A DNA stretch of 60,098 nucleotides from JBGPHT01 sp041484525 (GCA_041484525.1 JBGPHT010000030.1:1-60098); one strand, 5' to 3'. Positions 1 through 8,612 are shown, numbered from the stretch's first letter. The notes: generated from the sequence alone by a model not told the origin. Translations and numbers: made by a program.

Positions 1-322
1 CAGGTTCGCATTTCGAGGCTTCGCCTTACGGATTGCTCCGCACTGCGCTCGATAGCTACATGTCGAACGGATAATCTACATGGTGAGATCCTTTCATCTC
101 ACTAGATCAGCCAGGCTTTTCCTGGCGCACCAGATGGACGCGGATGAACGCAGATTCTTCGATTCGCTGACCGAGCGGGTGCTCGGCGCCCCTCCAACAC
201 CCCGGTGCCTACTCCATCAGGCATGCGGGTTCACGCTCGCCGCCTTCAATGGATCGCAAAACCTCTCTCGGATCAGGCCATCCGGAACGGAGGTGGGGGA
301 TTCTCAGAACGGAAGCGAGACT
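1..322. other. Left-edge stretch without a convincing gene
   Basis: I see no supportable coding region here. There are small hairpins: GTGAGAT/ATCTCAC at 83-102 and CCAGG/CCTGG at about 110-124. Around 134-156 lies a phrase resembling the GGATGAACGCAGATT-type dispersed repeat seen in many bacterial genomes, so this may be a remnant of a repeat. An open frame from 80 to 430 runs into the 3' end of rsmD on the other strand and has no recognisable protein character. Confidence 0.4.
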
Positions 323-874
323 TCAGGGTATTGGTTCAACAGTTGGCGGGATGGGGACATAAAAGCTAAGGGCGTTGTCGCCCTGCTTCAAGATGCGCGT
401 GCGCCGAAGCAAGCCGCGGTCCTCGGGTAAAGCGCGGCGCACCGAGTGTTGAACGATGGTGAGGGCAGGCGGGTTCTCCGAAAGTTCCTCGAGCACGCCG
501 GCGTATTCGAGATCGAAATCGTAAGGCGGGTCGAGGAAGACAATGCCGGAGTGGTGGCGCGCAATGGTCGTCAGCACCGGGCCGGTCACGACGGTGGCCC
601 GCCGTTCCAAGTCGAGCGAGGCGAGGTTTTCGCGAATGGCCTGGAGCGCCAGGCGGTTCTTCTCGAGGAAAAACGCGTGCGCGGCGCCGCGACTGAGGGC
701 TTCGATTCCGATGGCGCCGGTGCCGGCGTAGGCATCGACGAATGTCGCGCCTTCGATTTCGGGCGCCAGGATATCGAAGAGCGTCTGGCGCATCCGGTCG
801 GGGGTGGGGCGCGTGGCCAGACCGGGGATGCTCTTCAAGCGGCGCGAACGGAACTCTCCGCCGATCACCCGCAT
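323..874 (-). CDS. rsmD: 16S rRNA (guanine(966)-N(2))-methyltransferase RsmD
   Basis: This 183-residue protein is a class I SAM-dependent methyltransferase that modifies G966 of 16S rRNA during 30S assembly in the cytoplasm. It opens with the family signature MRVIGGEFRSRRL. A SAM-binding loop VDAYAGTGAIGIEALSRG lies near residues 46-63, and the catalytic DPPY motif is at about residue 115. The length is normal for RsmD. The ATG at 872-874 shares one base with the recG stop codon (TGATG), so translation is probably coupled. The neighbour often found downstream of rsmD, coaD, is not present in the visible sequence. Confidence 0.93.
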   Translation of the reverse strand: MRVIGGEFRSRRLKSIPGLATRPTPDRMRQTLFDILAPEIEGATFVDAYAGTGAIGIEALSRGAAHAFFLEKNRLALQAIRENLASLDLERRATVVTGPVLTTIARHHSGIVFLDPPYDFDLEYAGVLEELSENPPALTIVQHSVRRALPEDRGLLRRTRILKQGDNALSFYVPIPPTVEPIP

Positions 875-2973
875 CAGCCCACCGTCACCAGGCCGTAACG
901 TCGCTGCCAGTGGTCGCGGATGTAGGCGACGGCGCGGCGGAGATCCTCTTCGCCGGGCGGACGGGCAATGAAGTCCACCGCTTCGCGGCGTGCGATATCG
1001 AGGATCTCGGAATCGCGCAGGATGTTGGCGACGCGCAAGGAAGGCAGGCCGGACTGCTTGGTCCCGAAGAATTCGCCGGGGCCGCGCAGCTTCAGGTCCA
1101 TCTCGGCGATATAGAATCCATCGGTGGATTCGACCAGCGTGCGGATGCGCTGGCGCGCGGCATCGTTCATCTTCTCGGTGACCAGGATGCAGTAGCTCTG
1201 GGCGGCGCCCCGGCCCACGCGTCCACGCAGTTGGTGGAGTTGGGCGAGGCCGAAGCGCTCGGCCTGCTCCACCACCATCACGGTGGCGTTGGGGACGTCG
1301 ACGCCGACTTCGATCACGGTGGTCGAGACCAGGATCTGGCACTCGCCCCGCTTGAAGCGCTGCATGGTGGATTCTTTTTCGTCGGAGCCGAGGCGGCCGT
1401 GCAGCAGTCCGACGTCGAGATCGGGGAAGACTTCACGCGAAAGGTGCTCGTGCATCTGCTGCGCGGCCTTCATGGCCTGGGTCTCGGACTCCTCGATCAC
1501 GGGGTAGACCACGTACGCCTGGCGGCCCTCATCCACCTGCCGCTTCATGAAACTGTAGACCTGTTCCACGCCGTCGGAGGTGGCGTGTTTGGTGACGATC
1601 GGCTTGCGGCCGGGCGGGAGCTGGTCGATCGTGGAGACGTCGAGATCGCCGTAGAGCGTCATGGCGAGGGTGCGGGGAATGGGGGTGGCGGTCATCACGA
1701 GGACGTCCGGCTGGACGCCCTTCTGCACCATGCCGAGGCGCTGTAGGACACCGAAGCGGTGCTGTTCGTCGATGATGGCGAGGCCGAGTTTCTTGAACTC
1801 GACGTCCTTCTCGAGCAGCGCGTGAGTGCCGATCACGACGTGTGCCAAGCCTTCGGCGACCAACTTCTTAAGCTGCGCCTTCTCGCGGCCGGTGAACGAT
1901 CCGGTGAGCAGTGCCACGACGTAGCCGAGCTTGGAGAGCACTTGCTTGAAGTAGAAGCTGTGCTGCGCGGCCAGGATTTCGGTGGGCGCGAGCACGGCCA
2001 CCTGGTAGCCGTTCTCGATCGCGATCACGGCGGCTTCGGCGGCCACGATCGTCTTGCCGCTGCCGACATCGCCTTGCAGCAGGCGGTTCATCGGATGCGG
2101 CTCTTTCATGTCGTCGGCGATTTCCTTGATGACCCGCTTCTGCGCCTCGGTGGGCTTGAAGGGGAGCATGGACTTAACCTTTTCGCGGACGCGGGCGTCG
2201 ATATCGAAGGCAATTCCGGGAAGCGTGCGGGCCTTGCTGCGCTTGAGCGCGACGCCGCATTCCAGCCAGAAAAACTCTTCGAAGATGAGGCGGAACTGTG
2301 CGGGCGAGCGGAAAGCGTTCAATAGGCGCAGGTCGGAATCGGGCGGCGGGAAGTGAGTCTCGCGGAGCGCGGTCCAGCGGTCCGGCATCTTCAGGAGGTT
2401 GCGGACGTGCTCGGGAAGTTGGTCTTCCTCGGGCGTGAGGTTCTCGAAGATGCGATGCATCAAGGTGCGGAGCACGCGCGTGGTGAGCTTGGCGACGCCC
2501 TCGTAAATGGGGACGAGGCGCCCGACGTGGAGCGCGGCCTCGCCATCGTCATCATCGCCCGACAGGATTTCGAATTCCGGGTGAAGGACGGAAAGCTCGC
2601 CCGAGTAACTGTCGAACTCGATCTTGCCGAAGAGCGCGACCTTCATGCCCTCGGTGAGGACATTGGCGAGATAGCCGCCGTGAAACCACTTGCCGGCCAG
2701 GATGGCGCGCGAGGAATCGGTGAAGCGCGCTTCGAACAGTCCGAGGTTGCGGCGCTTGAAACCGGAGAGTTTGGCCGAGCGGACCTCGGCGATGACGGTG
2801 GCCATTTCGCCCGGCGCCAGTTGCCCGATGGTCTTCATGTTGCTGCGGTCTTCGTAGCGGAAGGGGACGTAACCGAGCAGGTCTTCGACCGTGATGAGAC
2901 CCTTGGCTTCGAGCATGGCCGCGCGCGCGGGGCCGATTCCTTTGACGTAGGTGAGGGGAGTCGAGAGATCCAT
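874..2973 (-). CDS. recG: ATP-dependent DNA helicase RecG
   Basis: RecG remodels stalled replication forks and drives Holliday-junction branch migration. The 699-residue protein has the expected order: an N-terminal wedge/OB domain (helix-hairpin-helix-like YVKGIGPARAAML near residues 8-20), then helicase lobe 1 with Walker A GDVGSGKT and the DEQH box (IDEQHRFG), and lobe 2 with the QLRGRVGRG motif. I chose the ATG at 2971-2973 because the open frame upstream of it is unlike RecG and overlaps the divergent gene's control region. Its stop overlaps the rsmD start. The divergent oxidoreductase begins 60 bp away. Confidence 0.95.
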   Translation of the reverse strand: MDLSTPLTYVKGIGPARAAMLEAKGLITVEDLLGYVPFRYEDRSNMKTIGQLAPGEMATVIAEVRSAKLSGFKRRNLGLFEARFTDSSRAILAGKWFHGGYLANVLTEGMKVALFGKIEFDSYSGELSVLHPEFEILSGDDDDGEAALHVGRLVPIYEGVAKLTTRVLRTLMHRIFENLTPEEDQLPEHVRNLLKMPDRWTALRETHFPPPDSDLRLLNAFRSPAQFRLIFEEFFWLECGVALKRSKARTLPGIAFDIDARVREKVKSMLPFKPTEAQKRVIKEIADDMKEPHPMNRLLQGDVGSGKTIVAAEAAVIAIENGYQVAVLAPTEILAAQHSFYFKQVLSKLGYVVALLTGSFTGREKAQLKKLVAEGLAHVVIGTHALLEKDVEFKKLGLAIIDEQHRFGVLQRLGMVQKGVQPDVLVMTATPIPRTLAMTLYGDLDVSTIDQLPPGRKPIVTKHATSDGVEQVYSFMKRQVDEGRQAYVVYPVIEESETQAMKAAQQMHEHLSREVFPDLDVGLLHGRLGSDEKESTMQRFKRGECQILVSTTVIEVGVDVPNATVMVVEQAERFGLAQLHQLRGRVGRGAAQSYCILVTEKMNDAARQRIRTLVESTDGFYIAEMDLKLRGPGEFFGTKQSGLPSLRVANILRDSEILDIARREAVDFIARPPGEEDLRRAVAYIRDHWQRRYGLVTVG

Positions 2974-3033
2974 GCGCTGGTGGGGCCGGCTTGCGCTCGC
3001 CCACGAGTTCAGGACCCAGTGTACAATGCCCAC

Positions 3034-3975
3034 GTGAGACCACTGCTTTTTCTGATGGCTGTAGCGCTCGCGCCGGCCGCGGACATCCGGCTCGGGATAA
3101 TCGGCACCGACACGTCGCACGTGCCGGCGTTCACCAAGATGCTGAACGGCGACGCGGCGGCGCCCGGCCACGTGGCGGGCGCGCGCGTGGTGGCGGCTTA
3201 CAAAGGTGGAAGCAAGGACCTGGCCGAGAGCATGAAGCGCGCCGACCAGTACGCCGAAGAAATCCGCACGCAATATGGCGTGGAGATCGTGCCCGACATT
3301 GCGACGCTGCTGGGCAAAGTGGACGCCATCCTGCTGATGAGCGTGGACGGGCGGCCGCACCTGGAGCAGGCGCGTCCGGCGATCGCGGCGCACAAGCCGC
3401 TGTTCATCGACAAGCCGCTGGCCTCCACGCTCGAGGATGCGCGCGAGATCGCGCGGCTGGCGAAGGCCGCGGGCGTCGCGTGGTTCAGCTCGTCCAGCCT
3501 GCGCTTCGGGGCGATCGGCGCAGCGATGCATTTTCCGGACACGAAAGGCGCGTTGACGTGGGGGCCGGGCCCGTTCGAGGAGCATCATTATCTGGACCTC
3601 TCGTGGTACGCGGTGCACCCGGTCGAAATCCTTTACACGATCATGGGGCCGGGCTGCGCCAGCGTGACGCGGACGTCGGGAGCGGACGCCGACGTGATGG
3701 TGGGCCGGTGGAAAGACGGCCGCATCGGCGTGGTGCGCGCGAATCGCCCGTACAGCGATTACGGCGCGGTGGTGTATCGCGAAAAGGAAGTGGTGGAGAG
3801 CCATCCGAAACCTGGTCCGGCAACCGACTACCGTCCGCTGGTGGTGGAGATCGTGAAGTTCTTTGAGACGGGCAAGCCGCCGGTGTCCAATGAGGAGACG
3901 CTCGAGATTTTTGCTTTCATGGACGCGGCGCAGAAGAGCAAGGAGCAGGGCGGAGCGGTGGTGAACCTGCGGTGA
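3034..3975 (+). CDS. Gfo/Idh/MocA-family oxidoreductase, probably exported
   Basis: This 313-residue protein looks like an NAD(P)-binding Gfo/Idh/MocA oxidoreductase. The nucleotide-binding strand-loop reads IRLGIIGTDTSH, and the family's EKP-type motif appears as FIDKPLA at about residue 128. The GTG start is chosen because it gives a hydrophobic N terminus (LLFLMAVALAPAA) just before the Rossmann fold, which looks like a short signal peptide; the internal ATG at 3052 would shorten it. The substrate cannot be deduced. Exported members of this family are common in Acidobacteriota and Planctomycetes, but export here is an inference. The gene is divergent from recG. Confidence 0.75.
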   Translation: MRPLLFLMAVALAPAADIRLGIIGTDTSHVPAFTKMLNGDAAAPGHVAGARVVAAYKGGSKDLAESMKRADQYAEEIRTQYGVEIVPDIATLLGKVDAILLMSVDGRPHLEQARPAIAAHKPLFIDKPLASTLEDAREIARLAKAAGVAWFSSSSLRFGAIGAAMHFPDTKGALTWGPGPFEEHHYLDLSWYAVHPVEILYTIMGPGCASVTRTSGADADVMVGRWKDGRIGVVRANRPYSDYGAVVYREKEVVESHPKPGPATDYRPLVVEIVKFFETGKPPVSNEETLEIFAFMDAAQKSKEQGGAVVNLR

Positions 3976-3988
3976 AGCAGGCGGATGC

Positions 3989-4408
3989 TTACAGAAGGGT
4001 CTTGACGCCCGCTAGTTTTGCCGCCTTGTTCAGGGCGGCGTCACGGGAAGCGAGTGGGACTCCCCGGCGCGCTGCGAGTTCCAGGTAGGCGGCGGCGTAT
4101 ACAGAGAGTCCGTGCTGCTCCGCAAGTTGAGCGGTTCGCGACAATGCAAGGCGCGGCCCGTCGTCATCCACGACGAGTGGAAGGCTCGCCAGATGCTGCC
4201 TTGCGCGAGCGCACTCGTCGACGCTGATACGTTTGCGCCGCTGCAGAACCAGCAGGGAATTCGCCACTTCAAAAGCCCAGAGCACCGGCACGACGGCGGA
4301 TGTGCCGGAAGCGATATCGTCGAGCAGGCCGTCCGTGACCTGGCTCGACTGCGACAAGACGGCCCACGCGACAGCGACGGACGAATCCGCAACGAACCCC
4401 GGTTTCAG
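3989..4408 (-). CDS. PIN-domain VapC-like toxin, non-canonical start and altered active site
   Basis: This is a PIN-domain ribonuclease-like protein of 139 residues that would be the toxin partner of the upstream antitoxin. The PIN core begins FVADSSVAVAW, and the acidic residues of ADSS, FEVAN and ASRDAAL are visible. No ATG, GTG or TTG precedes the first conserved Asp; the best start is CTG at 4406-4408, overlapping the antitoxin stop (CTGA). A TTG at 4357 would remove the first catalytic Asp. The usual VYDAAYLELA motif reads VYAAAYLELA, so the third conserved acid is Ala (GCC). The toxin may therefore be weak or dead. Fold assignment is good; activity is doubtful. Confidence 0.75.
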   Translation of the reverse strand: MKPGFVADSSVAVAWAVLSQSSQVTDGLLDDIASGTSAVVPVLWAFEVANSLLVLQRRKRISVDECARARQHLASLPLVVDDDGPRLALSRTAQLAEQHGLSVYAAAYLELAARRGVPLASRDAALNKAAKLAGVKTLL

Positions 4409-4665
4409 CGGCGGCCTTCTTGCGTCGCAGTCCTGATTTCCCGATCCGTAAGCGGTTTGAACCCGGGACGAGCGCCCATTTTCCGGCGAAGCGCACGAAG
4501 GTTTTCAACCACGCGGCGGACTTCATCGAGTGATGCGCCGCCCTCCGGTATTATGCGGGCCACCGGCTTATCGTGTCTGGTAATGATAATTTCCTCGCCG
4601 CGGGAGACGCGCTCCAGCAGTTCTCCGAACCGGGTCTTGGCCTCAAGGGCGGTCACAGTAGGCAT
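4405..4665 (-). CDS. Phd/YefM-family antitoxin
   Basis: This 86-residue protein has the typical Phd/YefM N terminus, TALEAKTRFGELLERV, followed by the strand-turn IIITRHDKPVARIIP. In this family the N-terminal half binds operator DNA as a dimer and the C-terminal half wraps the toxin. It overlaps the PIN toxin by 4 bp, the usual antitoxin-toxin order. The ATG at 4663-4665 follows a short leader with two CTAGTCA direct repeats and a TATAAA element, so autoregulation is likely. Confidence 0.85.
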   Translation of the reverse strand: MPTVTALEAKTRFGELLERVSRGEEIIITRHDKPVARIIPEGGASLDEVRRVVENLRALRRKMGARPGFKPLTDREIRTATQEGRR

Positions 4666-4677
4666 AAAGTCCTCAAC

Positions 4678-4701
4678 TGACTAGCTAATGACTAGTTTAT
4701 A
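4678..4701 (-). promoter_or_regulatory. Probable promoter/operator of the antitoxin-toxin pair
   Basis: On the minus strand a TATAAA box (4696-4701) precedes two exact direct repeats CTAGTCA (4689-4695 and 4678-4684) separated by 4 bp, directly upstream of the antitoxin ATG. Direct repeats just downstream of a -10 box fit an autorepressor site. No -35 box is obvious. Confidence 0.45.
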
Positions 4702-4712
4702 GCATCTGGCGG

Positions 4713-4818
4713 AGTTTCGGGGACAGGCTACACAACCTCGAAATTCGCCAGCCAGGTCTTGAACTGGCGCGGTCAATGTTTGGCTAATTTCGTGTTTGTG
4801 TAGCCTGACCCCGAAACT
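4713..4818. repeat. REP-like palindromic element, copy A
   Basis: The left arm AGTTTCGGGGACAGGCTAC (from 4713) is matched by an inverted right arm ending GTAGCCTGACCCCGAAACT at 4818, with one substitution. An inner palindrome CGCCAG/CTGGCG lies in the middle. It sits between the antitoxin promoter and fabI. The same arm sequence recurs at 20076-20200 and 40134-40208. Such elements resemble REP sequences mobilised by RAYT (Y1) transposases; no such transposase is in the window. Confidence 0.8.
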
Positions 4819-4850
4819 CGGCGTACCGGGTGATTTACACTAGAAGATTC

Positions 4851-5621
4851 ATGTCCAAACTGCTCGAGGGCAAGGTCGCCCTCATCCTGGGTATCGCGAA
4901 CAAGTGGAGCCTGGCATACGCCATCGCGCAGGCGTTTTCGAGGGAAGGGGCAACGCTGGCGCTGACGTATCTCGGCGACAAGCAGAAAGAGTCCATCGCG
5001 GAGCTTTCGAAAGACATGAACGTCGCTGGCATCCTGCCGTGCGATGTCACCAAGGACGAGGATCTGGCGGGGCTCACAGAGTCGCTGCGCGCGTTGAACC
5101 GGCCGCTCCACGCCGTCGTCCACAGCCTGGCATTCGCCAACCGCGACGACTTGAACCGGCCGTTCGTCGAGACCAGCCGCGCCGGGTTCCTGCTGGCGCA
5201 GGACGTGAGCGCTTACTCGCTGGTGGCGGTGGCGCGCGCGGTGGCGCCCGTGATGACCGAAGGCGGCTCGCTCAGCACCCTCACCTACTTGGGCTCGTCG
5301 CGCGTGGTGCCCAACTATAACGTTATGGGCGTGGCGAAGGCATCGCTCGAGGCCGCCATGCGGTACCTGGCGAGCGACCTGGGCGCGCAGAAGATCCGCG
5401 TCAACGCCATCTCGGCGGGGCCGGTGAAGACGGCGTCGGCGCGCGCCATCAAGGACTTCTCGACCATTCTGGACGTCATCGAAAAACGCGCGCCGCTGCG
5501 CCGCAATACGGACCCGGCGGAGGTGGCGGACGCGGCGGTTTTCCTGGCCAGCGACCTGGGACGCGGCGTCACCGGCAATGTGCTGTTTGTCGATTGCGGC
5601 GCACAAATCATGGGCCTGTGA
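4851..5621 (+). CDS. fabI: Enoyl-[acyl-carrier-protein] reductase (NADH) FabI
   Basis: FabI catalyses the last reduction in each round of type II fatty acid elongation (enoyl-ACP to acyl-ACP, NADH-dependent). The 256-residue protein is a divergent short-chain dehydrogenase: nucleotide-binding GIANKWSLAYAIA near residue 14, and the active-site Tyr-Lys pair spaced as Y-x6-K in YNVMGVAKAS. The ISAGPVKTASARAI stretch, the substrate-flap region of FabI, is present. The start is the ATG at 4851, giving MSKLLEGKVALI; an upstream in-frame start would add residues from the repeat-flanked leader. A methyltransferase gene follows 40 bp downstream. Confidence 0.95.
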   Translation: MSKLLEGKVALILGIANKWSLAYAIAQAFSREGATLALTYLGDKQKESIAELSKDMNVAGILPCDVTKDEDLAGLTESLRALNRPLHAVVHSLAFANRDDLNRPFVETSRAGFLLAQDVSAYSLVAVARAVAPVMTEGGSLSTLTYLGSSRVVPNYNVMGVAKASLEAAMRYLASDLGAQKIRVNAISAGPVKTASARAIKDFSTILDVIEKRAPLRRNTDPAEVADAAVFLASDLGRGVTGNVLFVDCGAQIMGL

Positions 5622-5661
5622 CGCGACCGAACGGCGCAGCCTGCCATAATGGTTGTTCCCT

Positions 5662-6594
5662 ATGAAAGTGGAAGTGGTCCTCACGGAAGCCGATATCACG
5701 CAGGAATTCGCCGAGGCAATCGAGGCCCGCGACCTGCCCGAAAAGTTCTTCTTCTGGTTCCCTCGATCGGCCGCCGAGTGGGCGGCGCTGACGGCCGACG
5801 CGGAGTTGTACGGCGGCCTCTCGAAGACGTGGAAGGAACTGGCGTCCAACGCCGGCGCGCTCGCCAGGCACTTCGGCGGACGCGTGCCGGTGATCAGCTT
5901 CGGCGCGGGGGACGGCTCGCGGGACCGGCTGCTCATGGCCGCGCTCAAAGACGCCGGGTGCGAGTGTCACTATTTTCCGGTGGACGCCAGCCAGACGATG
6001 CTCGAGATGGCCTGCGGCACGGCCGACGATGAAGATATCGAGACCGTCGGGATCAAGGCCGACATCTCGAGTCCGGTTCACCTGGTGTACGCGGCGGATG
6101 CGGCCGAGCCGCCACGGTTGTTCATTTTTTCCGGCAACACCATGGGCGCGTTCGATCCGCTGGCCGAGATCCGCTACGTGGCGCAGTGCATGAAGCCGGA
6201 GGACCGGCTGATCATCGACGGCGAAATCTACGACGAGACTCTGACCATGGCGCGGCGCGACAACCCGGCGTCGCGGAAGTTTCTTTCGGCGCTGCTGGCA
6301 AGCGTGGGAATCGGGGCCGACGAAGGCGAGATCCGCTTCGACCGCCGGCAGGACGAGCGGCACGAAGGGCTGCACCTGATCCGGCGCTACTTCCACGCCG
6401 GGCGCGACGTTTCGGCGATCGTGGCGGGCGAGGAAATCCCCATCGAGCGCGGCGAGCGCATCGGGCTGAATTTCCAATACACGTACAAGCCCGAGGCGTT
6501 CCGGTGGCTCATCACGGAGCACGGCGGGCTGGAGATTCTCCAGGAATACAGGAGCCCCGACGCGCGCTTTCTGACGGTGATTTGTAAGAAATAG
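5662..6594 (+). CDS. EgtD-like SAM-dependent methyltransferase (Methyltransf_33 type)
   Basis: This 310-residue protein resembles the family of L-histidine N-alpha-methyltransferase EgtD, which trimethylates histidine in ergothioneine synthesis. Visible features are the SAM loop ISFGAGDGSRDRLL, the FPVDASQTML segment that follows it in EgtD, and FIFSGNTMGAF, comparable to the FPGSTIGNF motif. The C-terminal half (FQYTYKPEAFRWLI) fits the family's substrate-binding region. No egtB or other ergothioneine gene lies nearby, so histidine may not be the substrate. It follows fabI and converges with the protease gene, with 2 bp between stops. Confidence 0.6.
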   Translation: MKVEVVLTEADITQEFAEAIEARDLPEKFFFWFPRSAAEWAALTADAELYGGLSKTWKELASNAGALARHFGGRVPVISFGAGDGSRDRLLMAALKDAGCECHYFPVDASQTMLEMACGTADDEDIETVGIKADISSPVHLVYAADAAEPPRLFIFSGNTMGAFDPLAEIRYVAQCMKPEDRLIIDGEIYDETLTMARRDNPASRKFLSALLASVGIGADEGEIRFDRRQDERHEGLHLIRRYFHAGRDVSAIVAGEEIPIERGERIGLNFQYTYKPEAFRWLITEHGGLEILQEYRSPDARFLTVICKK

Positions 6595-6596
6595 CC

Positions 6597-8612
6597 CTAC
6601 TGGAATGTGACCGTGGCGACGCGGTACCAGTGCTGGCCGCTCAGGTCGTCGATTCCCCAGAATTCGAAATACTGGTCGCCGCGGGGGAACATGCCGGTGC
6701 CCGTGAGCGGGGCCACGATGGAGCCGTTGGCGGCGATGCTGCCGGAGCCGAACCAGTCCTTGATGCTCGACGTGTAGTCGGCGCCGTTCAGCTTGATCTG
6801 CGTCAGGCGCGTGGCGGCGCCGGCGGTCTCCTTCAGGCTGATCTGGAAGCTCCACTGTGCGGCCGTGGACAACACGGGGTTCGGCGAAATCGACGCGGTT
6901 ACGTTCGAAGCATCCACCTTGGTCGTGGCCGTGATGTTCACGAATTGCGGCGGCGCGGCGCCCGAGAGGATCGACACCGTCCCGGTGTAGCGGCTGGCAG
7001 TGCCGACGCGGGCGGGGTCGAGTGTAATGCCGATCGTCGCCGGCTTCCCTGCCGAGATTGTGCCGGTATCGGTCGAGAGCTGGATCCATGGCGCGTCGGC
7101 GCGCAGCTTGAACGTTACCTGTCCGGCGGTTTGTGTGGTGATCCGGAAAGTCTGCGCGGCGGGGGCGGCGTGGTTCGTAACCGTGAACGCGAGGCCCGTT
7201 CGATCCGGCAGCGCTTCGGCCGAAGGAAGATTCTCGAGGTAGTCGCGCAGCGCCTGGTAGGTGTTGGAGAAACGCGCGTAACCGGTGATCGAAGGGCTGA
7301 GCTGGCACACGGAGAGCCCGTCGACCTCGAGCCCATATGTGAGGGTGCCGACGACCACGCCCGGGCTGGAGAACAGCGGCGATCCGGATGAGCCGGGCTC
7401 GGCGCGGCCCTTGTCCCACACGATCGTCATGTAAGTGGACCCGGAGGCGGTATCGCCATCCACAGACACATTGATGTCTTCGGCGCGCTCGCCGAACGAG
7501 ATGCGCTTCCACGAGCCCATGGGATGGTGAACGCCGGTGAGCGGCGACCCGATGGGCGGGTCTGATATGTCCCAGCCGGCGAACGTGACGTCGTTCGGAA
7601 TATCTTTGAGCAGGACCAGGCTGTAGTCACCCTGCCCGATGGTGGCGCTCGAGAGCAGGTGCGCGCCCACCGAAGATTTCGTACTGGTAGAGCGATCGGC
7701 GGGCGGCGGCGCGCTGCAACTGGAGGTCTGGTAGGTCCAATAAACCTCGAGGCTGCGCGCGGCATCTTCACTGTGGATGCAATGCCCGGCGGTGAGCAGG
7801 TACGGTTTGAAACTGTTATCGCGCGTGCCGATGAGCGAGCCGGAGCAGTAGTATCCGGCGCCATCTTCCTCCATGATGAGGCTAGCTACCATTTTCATGG
7901 CGGGCTTCCAGTCGGGGTAACAGTTCGGATCGAGATGGCAATAGGCGGCGGGATCCTTGGCGGCGTCCGGGGCGGCTGCATCGGGTGCAGCGGCATCGCG
8001 CGCGGACGGCAACGTCCTGGCCTGCTTTGGCGCGGGATGGGCGCGGTGCGAAATGGACGCGATCTCGAACGGCACGGCGGAATCGGCGGACGCGGCGGGG
8101 TCGGGTTCGTATTCGAGCGTGACGGATTCGGAGAATACGGTGCCGCTCCAGAACTCGCCGTTATCGAAGATGCCGCGGCCGGTGTAGGGGCCGACGGATT
8201 CATCGCCGTTGTGCAGCCACACTTTGCCGTTACCGGCGGAGAAGTTGGTGAACTGGACGCGGATGCCTTCCGAACCGGGCGAGCGAAGCGCCAAGCGCCA
8301 CACACGAGCGCCTTCGCTGGTAGTCTCCCAGGCGCCGGTGGAAAAGGCGGATGGCGGAAGATCGCGATGCACGGCGACCTTCAACCGGGTGCCCGGCTCG
8401 GCGAGCCGCGCGGTCTCGGAGGCGCTCAGTGGCGCCAGAGCGAACTCGCGAGCTTTGCGCAGACCGAGCCGGATTCCCGGCGGTCGTACCTCGACGCGTG
8501 AGGCACGTTCGGTTGCGGCGTAGCGCATCGGCTCCTTGTGGAGCAGGTCCTGCGCGCAAGCAATTGGGGTGATCGAGATTGCCGCCCACGCCGTGAAAGC
8601 AAAAAGACGCAT
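6597..8612 (-). CDS. Secreted trypsin-like serine protease with C-terminal Ig-like domain
   Basis: This is a 671-residue exported protein with signal peptide MRLFAFTAWAAISITPIACA. Residues of about 60-170 form a beta-rich prodomain-like region. The protease domain follows, with the triad visible as His in TAGHC, Asp in QGDYSLVLL and Ser in PGSSGSPLF. Cysteine spacing and the CSGSLI strand recall lysyl endopeptidase-like S1 proteases. The C-terminal part contains a BACON/Ig-like repeat (APWIQLSTDTGTISAG) and a final beta domain, likely for substrate or surface binding. It probably acts outside the cell; specificity cannot be read with confidence. Confidence 0.85.
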   Translation of the reverse strand: MRLFAFTAWAAISITPIACAQDLLHKEPMRYAATERASRVEVRPPGIRLGLRKAREFALAPLSASETARLAEPGTRLKVAVHRDLPPSAFSTGAWETTSEGARVWRLALRSPGSEGIRVQFTNFSAGNGKVWLHNGDESVGPYTGRGIFDNGEFWSGTVFSESVTLEYEPDPAASADSAVPFEIASISHRAHPAPKQARTLPSARDAAAPDAAAPDAAKDPAAYCHLDPNCYPDWKPAMKMVASLIMEEDGAGYYCSGSLIGTRDNSFKPYLLTAGHCIHSEDAARSLEVYWTYQTSSCSAPPPADRSTSTKSSVGAHLLSSATIGQGDYSLVLLKDIPNDVTFAGWDISDPPIGSPLTGVHHPMGSWKRISFGERAEDINVSVDGDTASGSTYMTIVWDKGRAEPGSSGSPLFSSPGVVVGTLTYGLEVDGLSVCQLSPSITGYARFSNTYQALRDYLENLPSAEALPDRTGLAFTVTNHAAPAAQTFRITTQTAGQVTFKLRADAPWIQLSTDTGTISAGKPATIGITLDPARVGTASRYTGTVSILSGAAPPQFVNITATTKVDASNVTASISPNPVLSTAAQWSFQISLKETAGAATRLTQIKLNGADYTSSIKDWFGSGSIAANGSIVAPLTGTGMFPRGDQYFEFWGIDDLSGQHWYRVATVTFQ

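Noticed and set aside
80..430. Open frame of 116 residues at the left edge
   Set aside because: It overlaps the 3' end of rsmD on the opposite strand, has no domain character and no ribosome binding site; it is most likely a chance frame.
2974..3804. Extension of the recG frame upstream of its ATG
   Set aside because: The extended sequence is His/Arg/Ala-rich antisense-type translation of the divergent oxidoreductase gene and does not resemble RecG.
5608..7512. Open frame of 634 residues on the minus strand
   Set aside because: It is a shadow spanning the methyltransferase (antisense) and the protease (other frame), with no recognisable motifs.
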